NCBI RefSeq assembly: GCF_046614675.1
Contig: NZ_JBKKJT010000001.1
Span: 806,001-870,000, forward strand
From: Chryseobacterium cupriresistens
GTDB taxonomy: Bacteria; Bacteroidota; Bacteroidia; Flavobacteriales; Weeksellaceae
DNA: 64,000 nt
Direction: 5' to 3'
Every line of letters begins with the position of its first letter. The first letter of the stretch is position 1. The translations under genes were made by a program, and so were the position numbers. This document shows, piece after piece, positions 24,998-33,456 of this stretch. A model generated the notes under the pieces. It ran no database searches, was not told where the DNA came from, and saw nothing but the letters and a program-made list of their open reading frames with translations.

Positions 24998-25060
24998 CAA
25001 AATTAGAAAGGATAATTCGATAAACACAGTATCAGTTTTGTATATTTGCATGAGCACAGT
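24998..25060. promoter_or_regulatory. Divergent promoters and direct repeats between the DMT and mocR genes
   Basis: A minus-strand -7 box (TAATTTTG, 24998-25005) and a plus-strand -7 box (TATATTTG, 25041-25048) face apart. The hexamer CACAGT occurs at 25025-25030 and 25055-25060, a 30-base spacing (about three helical turns) bracketing the plus-strand promoter; MocR proteins often bind such direct repeats. Confidence 0.5.
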
Positions 25061-25068
25061 TTAACAAT

Positions 25069-26490
25069 ATGAGTAAAGAATTTTTATATACAGAAATTGC
25101 AGACGGCATTGCAGGACAGATCAGAAATGGTATTCTAAAGGCCGGAGACAAGCTTCCTTCGGTGAGAATGCTATGCCAGGAGCATCAGGTAAGCATGAAT
25201 ACAGCCAAGCGTGTTTTTCTGGAACTGGAATCCCAGTCTTTGGTAGAATCCAAACCGCAGTCCGGTTATTTTGTAAGCCAGCTGCTCTCCGCAAAGCTCC
25301 CTTTGCCGGAAGTAAGCCGTCCGTCATTAATCGCCAATAATGATGAACCGGATGAGCTGATCAGTAAAGTATATGAAAATATGGGTAAAAAGGATCTTAC
25401 CTTCTTCTCTATCGGAATTCCCTCCGGAGATCTTTTGCCTCAGGCTAAACTAAAAAAAGAAATTGTGAATGCCACCAGGGAATTAAAAGACGGTGGTACC
25501 GAATACGAGGAACTTCAGGGAAATCTGAAATTAAGAAGAATGATTGCAGTACGTTCCTTACAATGGGGAGGCAATCTTAGCGAAAATGATCTCATTACCA
25601 CCAATGGCGGAATGAATGCCCTTTCTTTCTGCTTGATGGCCTTAGGAAAACCAGGAGATACCGTCGCGATCGAAAGTCCCTGCTATCCCGGAATTCTTCA
25701 GCTGGCCAACGGGTTGGGATTAAAGGTACTGGAGCTTCCTACCCATCCTACTACCGGAATAGAAATTGAGGCTTTAAAAAAATTAATTCCCAAAATAGAT
25801 CTGTGCTTGTTGATTCCCAATTTTAATTCACCGTTGGGAAGCTGCATGCCTGATGAAAATAAAAAAGAAATTGTAAAAATACTTTCTGAAAATAATATTC
25901 CGTTGATAGAAGATGATGTGTATGGAGACCTTTATTTTGGTTCCAGCCGTCCGAAATGCTGTAAATCTTTTGATAAAGACGGAAATGTCCTGTATTGCAG
26001 CTCTATTTCAAAAACTCTGGCTCCCGGTTACCGTGTAGGTTGGATTGCTCCCGGGAAATATAAAGACAAAATCATGAAGCTGAAGCTTCTGCACTCTACC
26101 TCTTCTATTTCCATTGTGAATGAAGCGGTGGCTAATTTCCTGAAATCCGGAAAATATGAAAAGCATCTTCAGCAGCTGCGCAGAACATTACAGATCAATT
26201 ATCAGAATTATGTTCAGACCATTGCAGAATTTTTTCCGGAAGGTACGAAAACCAGCCGTCCACAGGGAGGCTTGTCTTTATGGATAGAATTTGATAAAAA
26301 TATCCGTACAACAGAATTATATGATCTGGCCATCAAACAGAACATAAGTATCGCTCCCGGAAGAATGTTTACTTTTCAGCAGCAGTTTGAAAATTGTATG
26401 AGACTCTGCATAGGACTTCCATGGTCGGAAAATACACAGGCCAAACTCAGACAGGTTGGACAGCTTGCCAAAAAGATTGATTTGAGGTAA
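25069..26490 (+). CDS. MocR-like regulator: GntR winged helix with aminotransferase domain
   Basis: A 473-residue fusion regulator. The GntR part (residues 1-70: YTEIADGIAGQIRNG, KLPSVRMLCQEHQVSMNTAKRVF) is followed by a fold-type I PLP domain with LIEDDVYGDLYFG and the PLP lysine in SSISKTLAPGYRVGWI near residue 312. It is divergent from the EamA exporter gene and is the probable regulator of it. It has a different N-terminal domain and shares only the general architecture with the MocR protein at 8286. Confidence 0.9.
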   Translation: MSKEFLYTEIADGIAGQIRNGILKAGDKLPSVRMLCQEHQVSMNTAKRVFLELESQSLVESKPQSGYFVSQLLSAKLPLPEVSRPSLIANNDEPDELISKVYENMGKKDLTFFSIGIPSGDLLPQAKLKKEIVNATRELKDGGTEYEELQGNLKLRRMIAVRSLQWGGNLSENDLITTNGGMNALSFCLMALGKPGDTVAIESPCYPGILQLANGLGLKVLELPTHPTTGIEIEALKKLIPKIDLCLLIPNFNSPLGSCMPDENKKEIVKILSENNIPLIEDDVYGDLYFGSSRPKCCKSFDKDGNVLYCSSISKTLAPGYRVGWIAPGKYKDKIMKLKLLHSTSSISIVNEAVANFLKSGKYEKHLQQLRRTLQINYQNYVQTIAEFFPEGTKTSRPQGGLSLWIEFDKNIRTTELYDLAIKQNISIAPGRMFTFQQQFENCMRLCIGLPWSENTQAKLRQVGQLAKKIDLR

Positions 26491-26501
26491 GGAAGATAGA
26501 G

Positions 26502-26622
26502 GCTGGAAGATGGAAGTCATTATAGTCTTAAGAATAGCTTATCTCAGTTCTTAGTAATAAGGGTGTTTAAAGTTCTTTTGTGTTGACCAGAACTTTCAAG
26601 CTTCCCTCTCCCATCTTCCAGC
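26502..26622. repeat. Long-range inverted repeat after the mocR gene
   Basis: GCTGGAAGATGG (26502-26513) and CCATCTTCCAGC (26611-26622) are a perfect 12-base inverted pair around 97 bases and the second arm is followed by a T7 run on the plus strand. It may end the mocR transcript as a long-loop hairpin; a GGAAGATGGAAG-type dispersed repeat is an alternative. Confidence 0.6.
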
Positions 26623-26627
26623 TTTTT

Positions 26628-27224
26628 TTATTTATTATCCGGGATGAAATTTTTTCTTGCCAGTTCTTTTCTAACGCGGCTCAGACTCTCAGGAGTAATT
26701 CCCAGATAAGATGCAATCATCCATTGTGGAACTCTCAGCAGTAAATCCGGATACATTTTGATGAATTTCATATACCTTTCTTCTGCAGTCTCTCCCAGTA
26801 AAGAGTTGATCCTGTTCTGAAGACTTCTGATATGTTTCTGAAGGAGAAAATCACTTCTTTCGATGCTGTTCGGAAATTGTTCTACCAGTTTGTTGAAGAA
26901 GTCAGGATGGAGAAACAAAACCTCAGAATCCTCCACGGCTTCTATATAATAAATAGACTTTTCATTGAAATAAAGACTGCTTCGGTCAGAAATCAGCCAG
27001 CTTTCCGGAGCAAACTGTATAATATGTTCTTTTCCGTTTTTATCAATGGAATACATTTTTAAAAGCCCTTTTTCTACGAAGAATATATGACGGCAAATTT
27101 CACCATACTGAAGAAGAAACTGATTTTTTGGAATTTTCTTTACCTCATAGTGCAGGCTGCAGGTGTTCACATTCTGAAGTGGAACATTTAAAACTTTGGC
27201 TAAATAATTATTTATATTCTTCAT
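26628..27224 (-). CDS. Crp/Fnr family transcriptional regulator, last gene of the bacillithiol-type operon
   Basis: A 198-residue regulator with a cNMP-type barrel (VEKGLLKMYSIDKNGKEHIIQF near 52-74, split) and a helix-turn-helix tail VPQWMIASYLGITPESLSRVRKELA. The wording PQWMIASYLGITPESLSRVR is typical of Bacteroidota Crp/Fnr proteins that control respiration or stress. It overlaps ytxJ by four bases, so it is cotranscribed with three bacillithiol-related or damage-related genes, unlike a regulator located elsewhere. No Fe-S cysteine cluster is seen. Regulation of its own operon is possible. Confidence 0.87.
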   Translation of the reverse strand: MKNINNYLAKVLNVPLQNVNTCSLHYEVKKIPKNQFLLQYGEICRHIFFVEKGLLKMYSIDKNGKEHIIQFAPESWLISDRSSLYFNEKSIYYIEAVEDSEVLFLHPDFFNKLVEQFPNSIERSDFLLQKHIRSLQNRINSLLGETAEERYMKFIKMYPDLLLRVPQWMIASYLGITPESLSRVRKELARKNFIPDNK

Positions 27225-27601
27225 GATACAATCTGGCTTAAAGAAATATCCTGGTGTGAAGCACTGTTAACAGGTTTTCCGTTCTCTATGACAATCAGCT
27301 GCGGACTTTCGTGTCTGATCTCAAAATCTGCGGCTATTTTGTTGGAAACAGGTCGGTGAGCCAATAAATCCAGATAGTATACATGTACCGGCTGCTCTGA
27401 ATTCTCTACTTCTTTTTCAAAATTTTTCAGAACAGTTCTGCTGATAAAACAGCTTGTAGAATGCTTGAATATGGCGATCTTATTTTGAAAAGAATCTTCT
27501 ATAGCTTTTGTAAGATCCTCTTCAGATTCTATCTTTTTCCAGAATGTTTTTTGCTCAGGGTTTTCACTTTTCCCACCGAATATTTTATCAAAAAAACTCA
27601 T
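27221..27601 (-). CDS. ytxJ: Bacillithiol system redox-active protein YtxJ
   Basis: A 126-residue thioredoxin-fold protein. The start MSFFDKIFGG and the segment FKHSTSCFISRTVLKNFE near 46-63 (with a single active-site cysteine, Cys52) match YtxJ, a monothiol bacilliredoxin-like protein acting with bacillithiol. YFDLLAHRPVSNKIA-type spacing and ESPQLIVIENG follow. Cytoplasmic. Both neighbouring genes overlap it by four bases, supporting one transcript. Because bacillithiol itself is not proved in this organism, the assignment follows the family name. Confidence 0.85.
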   Translation of the reverse strand: MSFFDKIFGGKSENPEQKTFWKKIESEEDLTKAIEDSFQNKIAIFKHSTSCFISRTVLKNFEKEVENSEQPVHVYYLDLLAHRPVSNKIAADFEIRHESPQLIVIENGKPVNSASHQDISLSQIVS

Positions 27602-28059
27602 ACATTAAATTGTTTTAGATGATGATCAAGATGCTTGTATTCTAAAAATGTCCAGTCTTTTTCAGTCATGTTTCCGAATAGTCTGTGGTGATCCGGCAAA
27701 TTGCCATTTTCACAGGCTTCCCGGAATTCTTCCAGCGTTTTCAGCAGATTGGTTTTTGATTCATCAAAATCACATTCAAAATTAACGATTAGTTTTTGAA
27801 AAGTAGGCATGTTTCTCGGAATTCCATTATTGAAAACATACATTTCTATTTTAGTAAAAACCCCTATTGTTCCAAACAAGAGATTGATACGGGGAAGTTC
27901 CAGATTTTTCAAAGCTACCTGAAGAACCAGATCACAATGTTTTAGCATTTGGCACACGTTCATTTTTCCCCATCTTCCGGTGGAGTTTTCAGATAACAAA
28001 GAAATTCTATCTATAATTTCCTGATAGTATATTGGATTATTGAGACTCTTCCTTACCAA
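27598..28059 (-). CDS. DUF1569 family protein
   Basis: A 153-residue DinB-like protein. The family pattern is visible: GKMNVCQMLKHCDLVLQVAL near residues 30-50 (with the metal-type histidine) and LFGNMTEKDWTFLEYKHLDHHLKQF at the C-terminus (split here), which carries the second and third histidines. The start is a TTG at 28059 inside the end of the upstream gene, consistent with translational coupling. DUF1569 proteins resemble thiol-S-transferases of the DinB fold, which fits the YfiT-type neighbour; the substrate is unknown. Confidence 0.8.
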   Translation of the reverse strand: MVRKSLNNPIYYQEIIDRISLLSENSTGRWGKMNVCQMLKHCDLVLQVALKNLELPRINLLFGTIGVFTKIEMYVFNNGIPRNMPTFQKLIVNFECDFDESKTNLLKTLEEFREACENGNLPDHHRLFGNMTEKDWTFLEYKHLDHHLKQFNV

Positions 28060-28589
28060 CCTTTCTCAATCTTCAGGTTTTCAATATGAGCAAAATGATG
28101 ATCACAGTGCCACACATACAATGCAAGACTTTCTCTTAAATTATAATTTTTCTGATGCTCGGGATGATGGAAAGTCCTTTCAAACTGTTTATTGGTAAGG
28201 CTTTTAAGAAGCACTACCCATCTCTGGTGGGTTCCTTTTAACATTCTCATAGCAGGTTTTACAGGCATATGAAAGCTGTCCTGAAGCTCTGCCCATTTTG
28301 CCTCGTTATACGGTTTTATGGTAGGGTTATCTTCTGTGAGAGCCAGTTTAAAGCGGATAAAACTGTTCATATGACTGTCTGAAAGGTGATTTATCAGCTG
28401 TCTTACCGTCCAGCCTCCTTCTCTGTAAGGTGTATCCAGTTGGTCGTCTGTAAAGTGTTCAATGAGATTCTTTAGCCGGCCGGGAAAGTCTTTAATGACT
28501 TTGATATAAGTATCCAATGTGATATCACAGATGTTTTCTGGCACTTCAAACGGTCCTATCGGGAACTTTTTTTTCTCTAAATCACTCAT
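28053..28589 (-). CDS. YfiT family bacillithiol transferase (DinB fold)
   Basis: A 178-residue DinB-fold metalloenzyme matching YfiT/BstA-type thiol transferases. The characteristic sequence WTVRQLINHLSDSHMNSFIRFKLAL (split, near 78-100) and the C-terminal LYVWHCDHHFAHIENLK with metal-binding histidines are clear, and KFPIGPFEVPENI at the start is typical. Such enzymes join bacillithiol to electrophiles such as fosfomycin-like compounds or drugs. It leads a four-gene operon in which each stop overlaps the next start (7, 4 and 4 bases), followed by DUF1569, ytxJ and a Crp/Fnr gene. A 214-base region precedes it. Confidence 0.85.
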   Translation of the reverse strand: MSDLEKKKFPIGPFEVPENICDITLDTYIKVIKDFPGRLKNLIEHFTDDQLDTPYREGGWTVRQLINHLSDSHMNSFIRFKLALTEDNPTIKPYNEAKWAELQDSFHMPVKPAMRMLKGTHQRWVVLLKSLTNKQFERTFHHPEHQKNYNLRESLALYVWHCDHHFAHIENLKIEKGW

Positions 28590-28713
28590 TGCTCAGGTTT
28601 TAATTTTTTAATGATTGCCGATCTGTATTATTATTTATTAGAATAATATACGAATTTCAGCTTGTGCGAATTTATCAAAAATTCAAGAATTTAAAGTGAA
28701 TAAAGCATTAATT

Positions 28714-28742
28714 GTACCGATAATAATTTTTGTGGTACCGAT
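28714..28742. repeat. Direct repeat GTACCGAT upstream of the YfiT-type operon
   Basis: GTACCGAT occurs at 28714-28721 and 28735-28742, 21 bases apart (two helical turns). It lies between the RNA-helicase terminator and the yfiT start and could be a regulator-binding site for that operon. Confidence 0.35.
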
Positions 28743-28751
28743 TTTTTTATT

Positions 28752-28788
28752 AAAAAAGGTTTCAATTGTATACACTGAAACCCTTTTT
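28752..28788. terminator. Terminator of the RNA-helicase gene
   Basis: GGTTTCA (28758-28764) pairs with TGAAACC (28776-28782), extended by A/T runs that allow termination on both strands. It lies 16 bases past the helicase stop (28804). Confidence 0.75.
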
Positions 28789-28803
28789 ATTTATTATAAA
28801 TGA

Positions 28804-29946
28804 TTAATATCCATGTAAATCAATACCTTCTGTTCTTTGCAGGGTTACTTTTCTACCCATTTTCTTTTGAATCACCCGGAAATGCTGTAATTCATCATCC
28901 GTCAGAATACTGATTGCGATTCCCTTTTCGTTGGCGCGTCCTGTTCTTCCAATACGGTGAATATAATCCAGAGGTGAACGCGGCAATTCATAATTGATAA
29001 CACATGGCAGAGATTCAATATGGATTCCCCGTCCAATTAAGTCTGTAGCCACCAAAATCTGGGCTCCGTTTACTTTAAATTCTTCCAGGTTGTTTCTTCT
29101 CGCTCCCTGTGACTTCTGGCTATGAATGGCCACAGCTTTTATTTTATTCTTTTTAAGTTTCTCTACCAGATTATCCGCAGACCTTGTAGATGAGACGAAA
29201 ACAAGTGCTTTTTCAACTTTCTTTTCTTTAATTAAATATCGTAAAAAAGGTCCTTTATTTTCGGGAGCAACATGGTATGCCAGCTGTTCGATATTATCAA
29301 TTTCAACCTCTTCTTTTTTAATTTCTATAATCGCAGGATTGATGGAAAGACGTTCTTTCATTTCTGAAACTTTATCATTCAGGGTTGCTGAAAATAAAGT
29401 AGTCTGTTTCGCCACAGGCATCATGGCAAAAAGTTTATTCATTTCTTCGCCAAAGCCGAGCTGAAACATTTTATCGGCTTCGTCAATCACCAAATGTTTA
29501 ATGCCTGAAATACTCAATGCATTATGATCAATTAGGTCTAACAGACGTCCCGGTGTGGCAATCAAAACTTCCACACCAAACATTCCCTTCATCTGTGGAT
29601 TGATAGAAACACCTCCGTACACAGCCATTGTACGGACTTCTCTCTTTAGATTATCAGTGAATGCCCTGAAAACTTCATCGATCTGAATAGCCAGTTCACG
29701 GGTAGGAACCAATATTAGAACCTGAACATTACGATCTTTTTTTACTTCTGCATTCTGTAATTTTTCTAAAATCGGCATCACAAAACACGCCGTTTTCCCG
29801 GAACCTGTCTGCGCAATTCCCATCAGATCTTTTCCCTGCAAAATGACAGGAACAGCCTGCTCCTGGATTGGAAACGGTTTTAAATACCCTAACTTTTTGA
29901 CAGAACGAATAATATTGTGTGATAATCCTAACGATTCAAATGACAT
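28804..29946 (-). CDS. DEAD-box RNA helicase (RhlE-like)
   Basis: A 380-residue DEAD-box protein. All core motifs are present in order: the Q motif PFPIQEQAVP, Walker A AQTGSGKT, PTRELAIQ, GGVSINPQ, TPGRLLDL, DEAD as VIDEADKMF, SATL, then VFVSSTRSADNLV, ATDLIGRGIHIE and HRIGRTGRANEKG. It ends soon after the core with no extension, like RhlE/CsdA-type cold or ribosome-assembly helicases. The minus-strand -7 box TATCTTTG (29964-29971) lies 18 bases before the ATG. The neighbours are unrelated. Confidence 0.9.
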   Translation of the reverse strand: MSFESLGLSHNIIRSVKKLGYLKPFPIQEQAVPVILQGKDLMGIAQTGSGKTACFVMPILEKLQNAEVKKDRNVQVLILVPTRELAIQIDEVFRAFTDNLKREVRTMAVYGGVSINPQMKGMFGVEVLIATPGRLLDLIDHNALSISGIKHLVIDEADKMFQLGFGEEMNKLFAMMPVAKQTTLFSATLNDKVSEMKERLSINPAIIEIKKEEVEIDNIEQLAYHVAPENKGPFLRYLIKEKKVEKALVFVSSTRSADNLVEKLKKNKIKAVAIHSQKSQGARRNNLEEFKVNGAQILVATDLIGRGIHIESLPCVINYELPRSPLDYIHRIGRTGRANEKGIAISILTDDELQHFRVIQKKMGRKVTLQRTEGIDLHGY

Positions 29947-30160
29947 AAAATACTTATTTCCCGCAAAGATACGCTATTGATATTTGGTTCATGCCTCAAA
30001 ACAGCATACGTTGCAGACAAAATTCAATTATTTTAAGTGTTAAGTTCTTCGTTGATAAGCATTGAAAAATTTATGTTGCCGATTTGTCCGATAATTAGGG
30101 TTTGGACAAATTTTTGAAGATTAGTTTTGTAAATTTATCAAAAATTCGAGAAATCAATAT

Positions 30161-30766
30161 ATGAAAAAAGCGTTAATAATAGTCGATGTACAGAATGACT
30201 TTTGTGAAGGCGGAGCACTTGCTGTCCCTGGAGCCAGCGAAATTATTCCATACATCAATCTCTTGATGGAGGAAAATGAATATGATCAGGTGGTTCTTAC
30301 ACAAGACTGGCATCCTGCAGGTCATAAAAGTTTTGCAAGCAGCAATGGAAGAAAGGTGGGGGAAAGCATTATTCTCAATGGAGTTCCGCAATTTATGTGG
30401 CCGGATCATTGCATTCAGGGGACTTTCGGAGCAGAATTCCATAAAGATCTGAACAGAGATAAAGTAACCCATATTATACAAAAAGGTAAAAATATTGAAA
30501 TTGACAGCTACAGCGGTTTCCAGGATAACAATCACTTTATGAAAACCGGTTTGGATGATTTCTTAAAATATCACGACATCCAATTGGTAGAAATCGTAGG
30601 ACTGGCATTAGATTATTGTGTTAAGTTCACTGCACAGGATGCAGTAGCTAATGGATATATAACCTGTCTTCATTTCAATGGAACACGTGCAGTAAATGTA
30701 AAACCAGACAATGCCAGAGATGCCATCTATGAAATGATTGAGAAAGGAGTAACTGTTCTGGGATAA
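30161..30766 (+). CDS. pncA: Nicotinamidase
   Basis: Converts nicotinamide to nicotinic acid for NAD salvage; 201 residues, cytoplasmic isochorismatase-like hydrolase. The metal and active-site pattern is intact: ALIIVDVQNDFCEGGALAVPG (split) with the catalytic Asp10, TQDWHPAGHKSF with zinc ligands, and the catalytic cysteine in IVGLALDYCVKFTAQDA. A -7 box TAGTTTTG lies at 30122-30129. A 21-base stretch (30132-30152) just after it resembles one upstream of the yfiT operon at 28669-28689. A hairpin terminator follows the gene. Confidence 0.92.
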   Translation: MKKALIIVDVQNDFCEGGALAVPGASEIIPYINLLMEENEYDQVVLTQDWHPAGHKSFASSNGRKVGESIILNGVPQFMWPDHCIQGTFGAEFHKDLNRDKVTHIIQKGKNIEIDSYSGFQDNNHFMKTGLDDFLKYHDIQLVEIVGLALDYCVKFTAQDAVANGYITCLHFNGTRAVNVKPDNARDAIYEMIEKGVTVLG

Positions 30767-30794
30767 TAAATAAGACGTACAACGATATAAAAAC

Positions 30795-30826
30795 AAAAAG
30801 CGCAGAATTATTTTCTGCGCTTTTTT
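30795..30826. terminator. Terminator between pncA and the pseudouridine synthase gene
   Basis: AAAAAGCGCAGAA (30795-30807) pairs with TTCTGCGCTTTTTT (30813-30826) with a five-base loop and T run; it works for the convergent genes on both sides. Confidence 0.85.
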
Positions 30827-30850
30827 ATTCTTTACTCTCAAAAGTACTGT

Positions 30851-32032
30851 TTAAAGCATTTTAAGGTTGTTTACTTCCAGTTCTGTAAGGATTCTCCAGT
30901 GTCCTCTTTTGATATTCTTCTTCGTTAATCCGGCAAACATTACTCTGTCTAAAGCTTCCACTTCGTATCCTAATCTTTGGAAAATTCTTCTGATAACACG
31001 GTTCCATCCGATGTGGATCTCAATTCCGACTTCATTTTTAGGTTTCCCCTCAATATATGAAATCTGATCAACAACAGCTACTCCTTCATCAAGACGGATA
31101 CCTTCTGCAATAAGACGTAAATCTTCACCGGTAAGTTTTTTATCTAATGTTACATGATAAATCTTTTTGGCATCAAAAGAAGGATGCGTCAGTTTTTTAG
31201 TCATGTGACCGTCATTGGTCAGTAAGATAACTCCTGTTGTGGAACGATCCAGTCTTCCAACCGGGAAAAGTCTGTATGGAGAAGCATTCGCAACAAGATC
31301 CATTACAGTTTTTCTGGCTTTATCATCTTTGGTAGTAGAAATATACCCTTTCGGCTTATTCAACAGTACATATACAGGCTTTTCAGGAGTAATGCTTTGT
31401 CCGTCAAAAACAACTCTGTCTGTTTTCTGTACCTGATATCCCATTTCAGTTACCACCTTTCCGTTGACTTCTACCAATCCCTGAGTAATCAGCTCATCAG
31501 CTTCTCTTCTGCTGCAGATTCCGGAATTAGCGATATACTTATTAAGACGGATACTGTCTTTGTTAACGTCTTTTTCAATTTTATTCAATCTCCTTTTCTG
31601 AACAAAAGATCTCGTTTTGTCATCATTTCTGTCATCACCGCTGGAAGGTCTTCTTCCGTATTTCAGACTGCCTCTTTCATACTTATCTCTTGTATCGAAA
31701 TTTTTTCCGCCTCTCTTAGGTTTTCCGAAAGATTTTTTCTCATAGCTCTCACTTTTGTTGGTGATATAAGGTTTTCTTTCAGATTTTGAACCAAAATCGT
31801 CATTGGAATTTTCGAAACTGTCCGTATTTCTTTTAAAAGGTTTCTTTTCAAATCTTGAGTTGGATCCTTTATGTTCCGGCCCTTTTTTTCCTCCGTCTTT
31901 AGAGAAAGGCTTTTTAAAAGGTTTTGATCCTGAAGAATTTCCAGATCTGGAAGCACGAGAATCATCAGAACTTTTCTTGGTTGAAATTCTTGGTCTCTTT
32001 GGTCTATCTGAATTATTATTATCTCTGCTCAT
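30851..32032 (-). CDS. RluB/RsuA-type pseudouridine synthase with a long disordered N-terminal extension
   Basis: The C-terminal ~240 residues are an S4-domain pseudouridine synthase: IRLNKYIANSGICSRREADELI (split, S4), then PVYVLLNKPKGYISTTKD and the catalytic aspartate in PVGRLDRSTTGVILLTNDG, ending with RQIRRIFQ-type wording (NRVIRRIFQRLGYEVEAL). The first ~150 residues are Lys/Arg/Ser/Gly-rich and disordered. It modifies rRNA uridine, probably in 23S or 16S; the exact position is unknown. Its promoter (-7 box TATCTTTG, 32047-32054) is divergent from aroB. Confidence 0.88.
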   Translation of the reverse strand: MSRDNNNSDRPKRPRISTKKSSDDSRASRSGNSSGSKPFKKPFSKDGGKKGPEHKGSNSRFEKKPFKRNTDSFENSNDDFGSKSERKPYITNKSESYEKKSFGKPKRGGKNFDTRDKYERGSLKYGRRPSSGDDRNDDKTRSFVQKRRLNKIEKDVNKDSIRLNKYIANSGICSRREADELITQGLVEVNGKVVTEMGYQVQKTDRVVFDGQSITPEKPVYVLLNKPKGYISTTKDDKARKTVMDLVANASPYRLFPVGRLDRSTTGVILLTNDGHMTKKLTHPSFDAKKIYHVTLDKKLTGEDLRLIAEGIRLDEGVAVVDQISYIEGKPKNEVGIEIHIGWNRVIRRIFQRLGYEVEALDRVMFAGLTKKNIKRGHWRILTELEVNNLKML

Positions 32033-32046
32033 TCTAAAAATTTATG

Positions 32047-32095
32047 CAAAGATAGTAATTTAGTTACGAGTTAAAAATTAAGAATCATAACTTTG
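32047..32095. promoter_or_regulatory. Divergent promoters of the pseudouridine synthase gene and aroB
   Basis: A minus-strand -7 box TATCTTTG (32047-32054) lies 14 bases before the synthase start; a plus-strand -7 box TAACTTTG (32088-32095) serves aroB. Confidence 0.65.
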
Positions 32096-32134
32096 CACTA
32101 TAGTTTACATTTTTAACTTTACATACAATCAAAG

Positions 32135-33181
32135 ATGATAACAATATTAAACGATAATTTTTCACAGCTCAACGAGTTTCTTCACCAGAAATCTTTCAGT
32201 AAAATTTTTATTCTTGTAGATGAAAATACTCATGAATACTGTCTTCCGGTTCTTCTGGGCAATATGGAAACCGATCTTGGCTTTGAAATTTTAGAGATCG
32301 AAGCCGGAGAAGAAATGAAAAATATCCAGACAGCCAATCAGCTGTGGGAAATTCTTACGGAAATGCAGGCAGACAGAAAAGCACTGGTTATCAACCTTGG
32401 TGGTGGTGTAATTACCGATATGGGAGGATTTGTTGCCTCTACTTATAAAAGAGGAATCCAATTCATTAATATCCCTACTACCCTTTTATCGATGTGTGAT
32501 GCTTCCATAGGAGGAAAAACAGGGATTGATCTGATGCACTATAAAAATATGGTTGGAACTTTTGCTTTTCCTGAACAAATCTTTATTTATCCAAAATTCT
32601 TAGAGACACTGCCTTTTAAAGAATTAAGAAGCGGATTTGCAGAAATGCTGAAACATGGACTAATTGCTGATAAAAATCATTGGGACCAGCTGATTCAGAT
32701 CCGTAAACTGGAAGTGGAAACCGTTGTTCCTCATATCCAGGCTTCTATGAATATTAAACAGAATGTAGTAGATCAGGATTTCCACGAACAGAATATCAGA
32801 AAAACGCTTAATTTCGGGCACACCATCGGACATGCTGTGGAAAGTTTATGTTTACAGCAGGAAAATCCTATTCTTCATGGGGAAGCAGTTGCGATGGGAA
32901 TGATTGCCGAAGCTCATCTGGCATATCTTGAAAATCTTATCTCTGAAGAAGATTCAAAAATTATCATTGAAAACATCCAGAGATACTATCCATACCTCGA
33001 CATCAGCGATTTTAAAGATGAAAATATTACCGCATTATTACTGAATGATAAAAAGAATACAGACAGTAAAATCAACTTTTCTCTGCTTACAGGGATAGGT
33101 TTCTGCAACTATGATCATCAGTGCAGCCAGAAAAATATCATTGAAGCTTTATCTTTTTATAGAAAACTGAATGATGCCTAG
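32135..33181 (+). CDS. aroB: 3-dehydroquinate synthase
   Basis: Second step of the shikimate pathway, an NAD- and metal-dependent cyclisation of DAHP. The 348-residue length and key motifs fit: GGGVITDMGGFVASTYKRG, PTTLLSMCDASIGGKTGID, SGFAEMLKHGL (with the metal-binding acid), and the histidines in NFGHTIGHAVESL and HGEAVAMGM. It is a lone gene, divergent from the rRNA pseudouridine synthase and terminated by a hairpin at 33303-33329. Confidence 0.95.
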   Translation: MITILNDNFSQLNEFLHQKSFSKIFILVDENTHEYCLPVLLGNMETDLGFEILEIEAGEEMKNIQTANQLWEILTEMQADRKALVINLGGGVITDMGGFVASTYKRGIQFINIPTTLLSMCDASIGGKTGIDLMHYKNMVGTFAFPEQIFIYPKFLETLPFKELRSGFAEMLKHGLIADKNHWDQLIQIRKLEVETVVPHIQASMNIKQNVVDQDFHEQNIRKTLNFGHTIGHAVESLCLQQENPILHGEAVAMGMIAEAHLAYLENLISEEDSKIIIENIQRYYPYLDISDFKDENITALLLNDKKNTDSKINFSLLTGIGFCNYDHQCSQKNIIEALSFYRKLNDA

Positions 33182-33359
33182 TAATTTTCATAAAATAATT
33201 TCATTTTAGAATATCACTTTTGACAAAAATGTCAATTTAGACAACATCTAAACAAATGTTTATTTAAAGATTTAAGTCATTAATAATCAAATGTATAAAA
33301 TTAAAACCACTTAAACGCTAAGTGGTTTTTTTATTGATTTTAATCATAAAAAATATTTT
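33182..33359. other. aroB-porin intergenic region with palindromic candidate activator site
   Basis: Besides the aroB terminator, it contains TTGACA (33220-33225), AAAA and TGTCAA (33230-33235), a perfect 16-base palindrome about 125 bases upstream of the sigma-54-like promoter at 33360, a typical distance for an enhancer-binding activator. Confidence 0.35.
33303..33329 (+). terminator. aroB terminator
   Basis: AAAACCACTT (33303-33312) and AAGTGGTTTT (33320-33329) with a seven-base loop and T run. Confidence 0.8.
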
Positions 33360-33374
33360 TGGCAAGCAATTTGA
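33360..33374 (+). promoter_or_regulatory. Sigma-54-like promoter of porin gene 1
   Basis: TGGCAAG-CAAT-TTGA: the -24 TGGCA and -12 TTG elements have the exact spacing of the RpoN consensus TGGCAC-N5-TTGC. The predicted start is near 33385, giving a ~70-base leader to the ATG at 33457. Confidence 0.6.
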
Positions 33375-33456
33375 AAGATACTCAGCGTTCAACTGAAAAT
33401 GCTGAACAGTAGTAAAATTTAAAATTAAGAAAGAGTAAAATTAAAAAATTAAAGTT

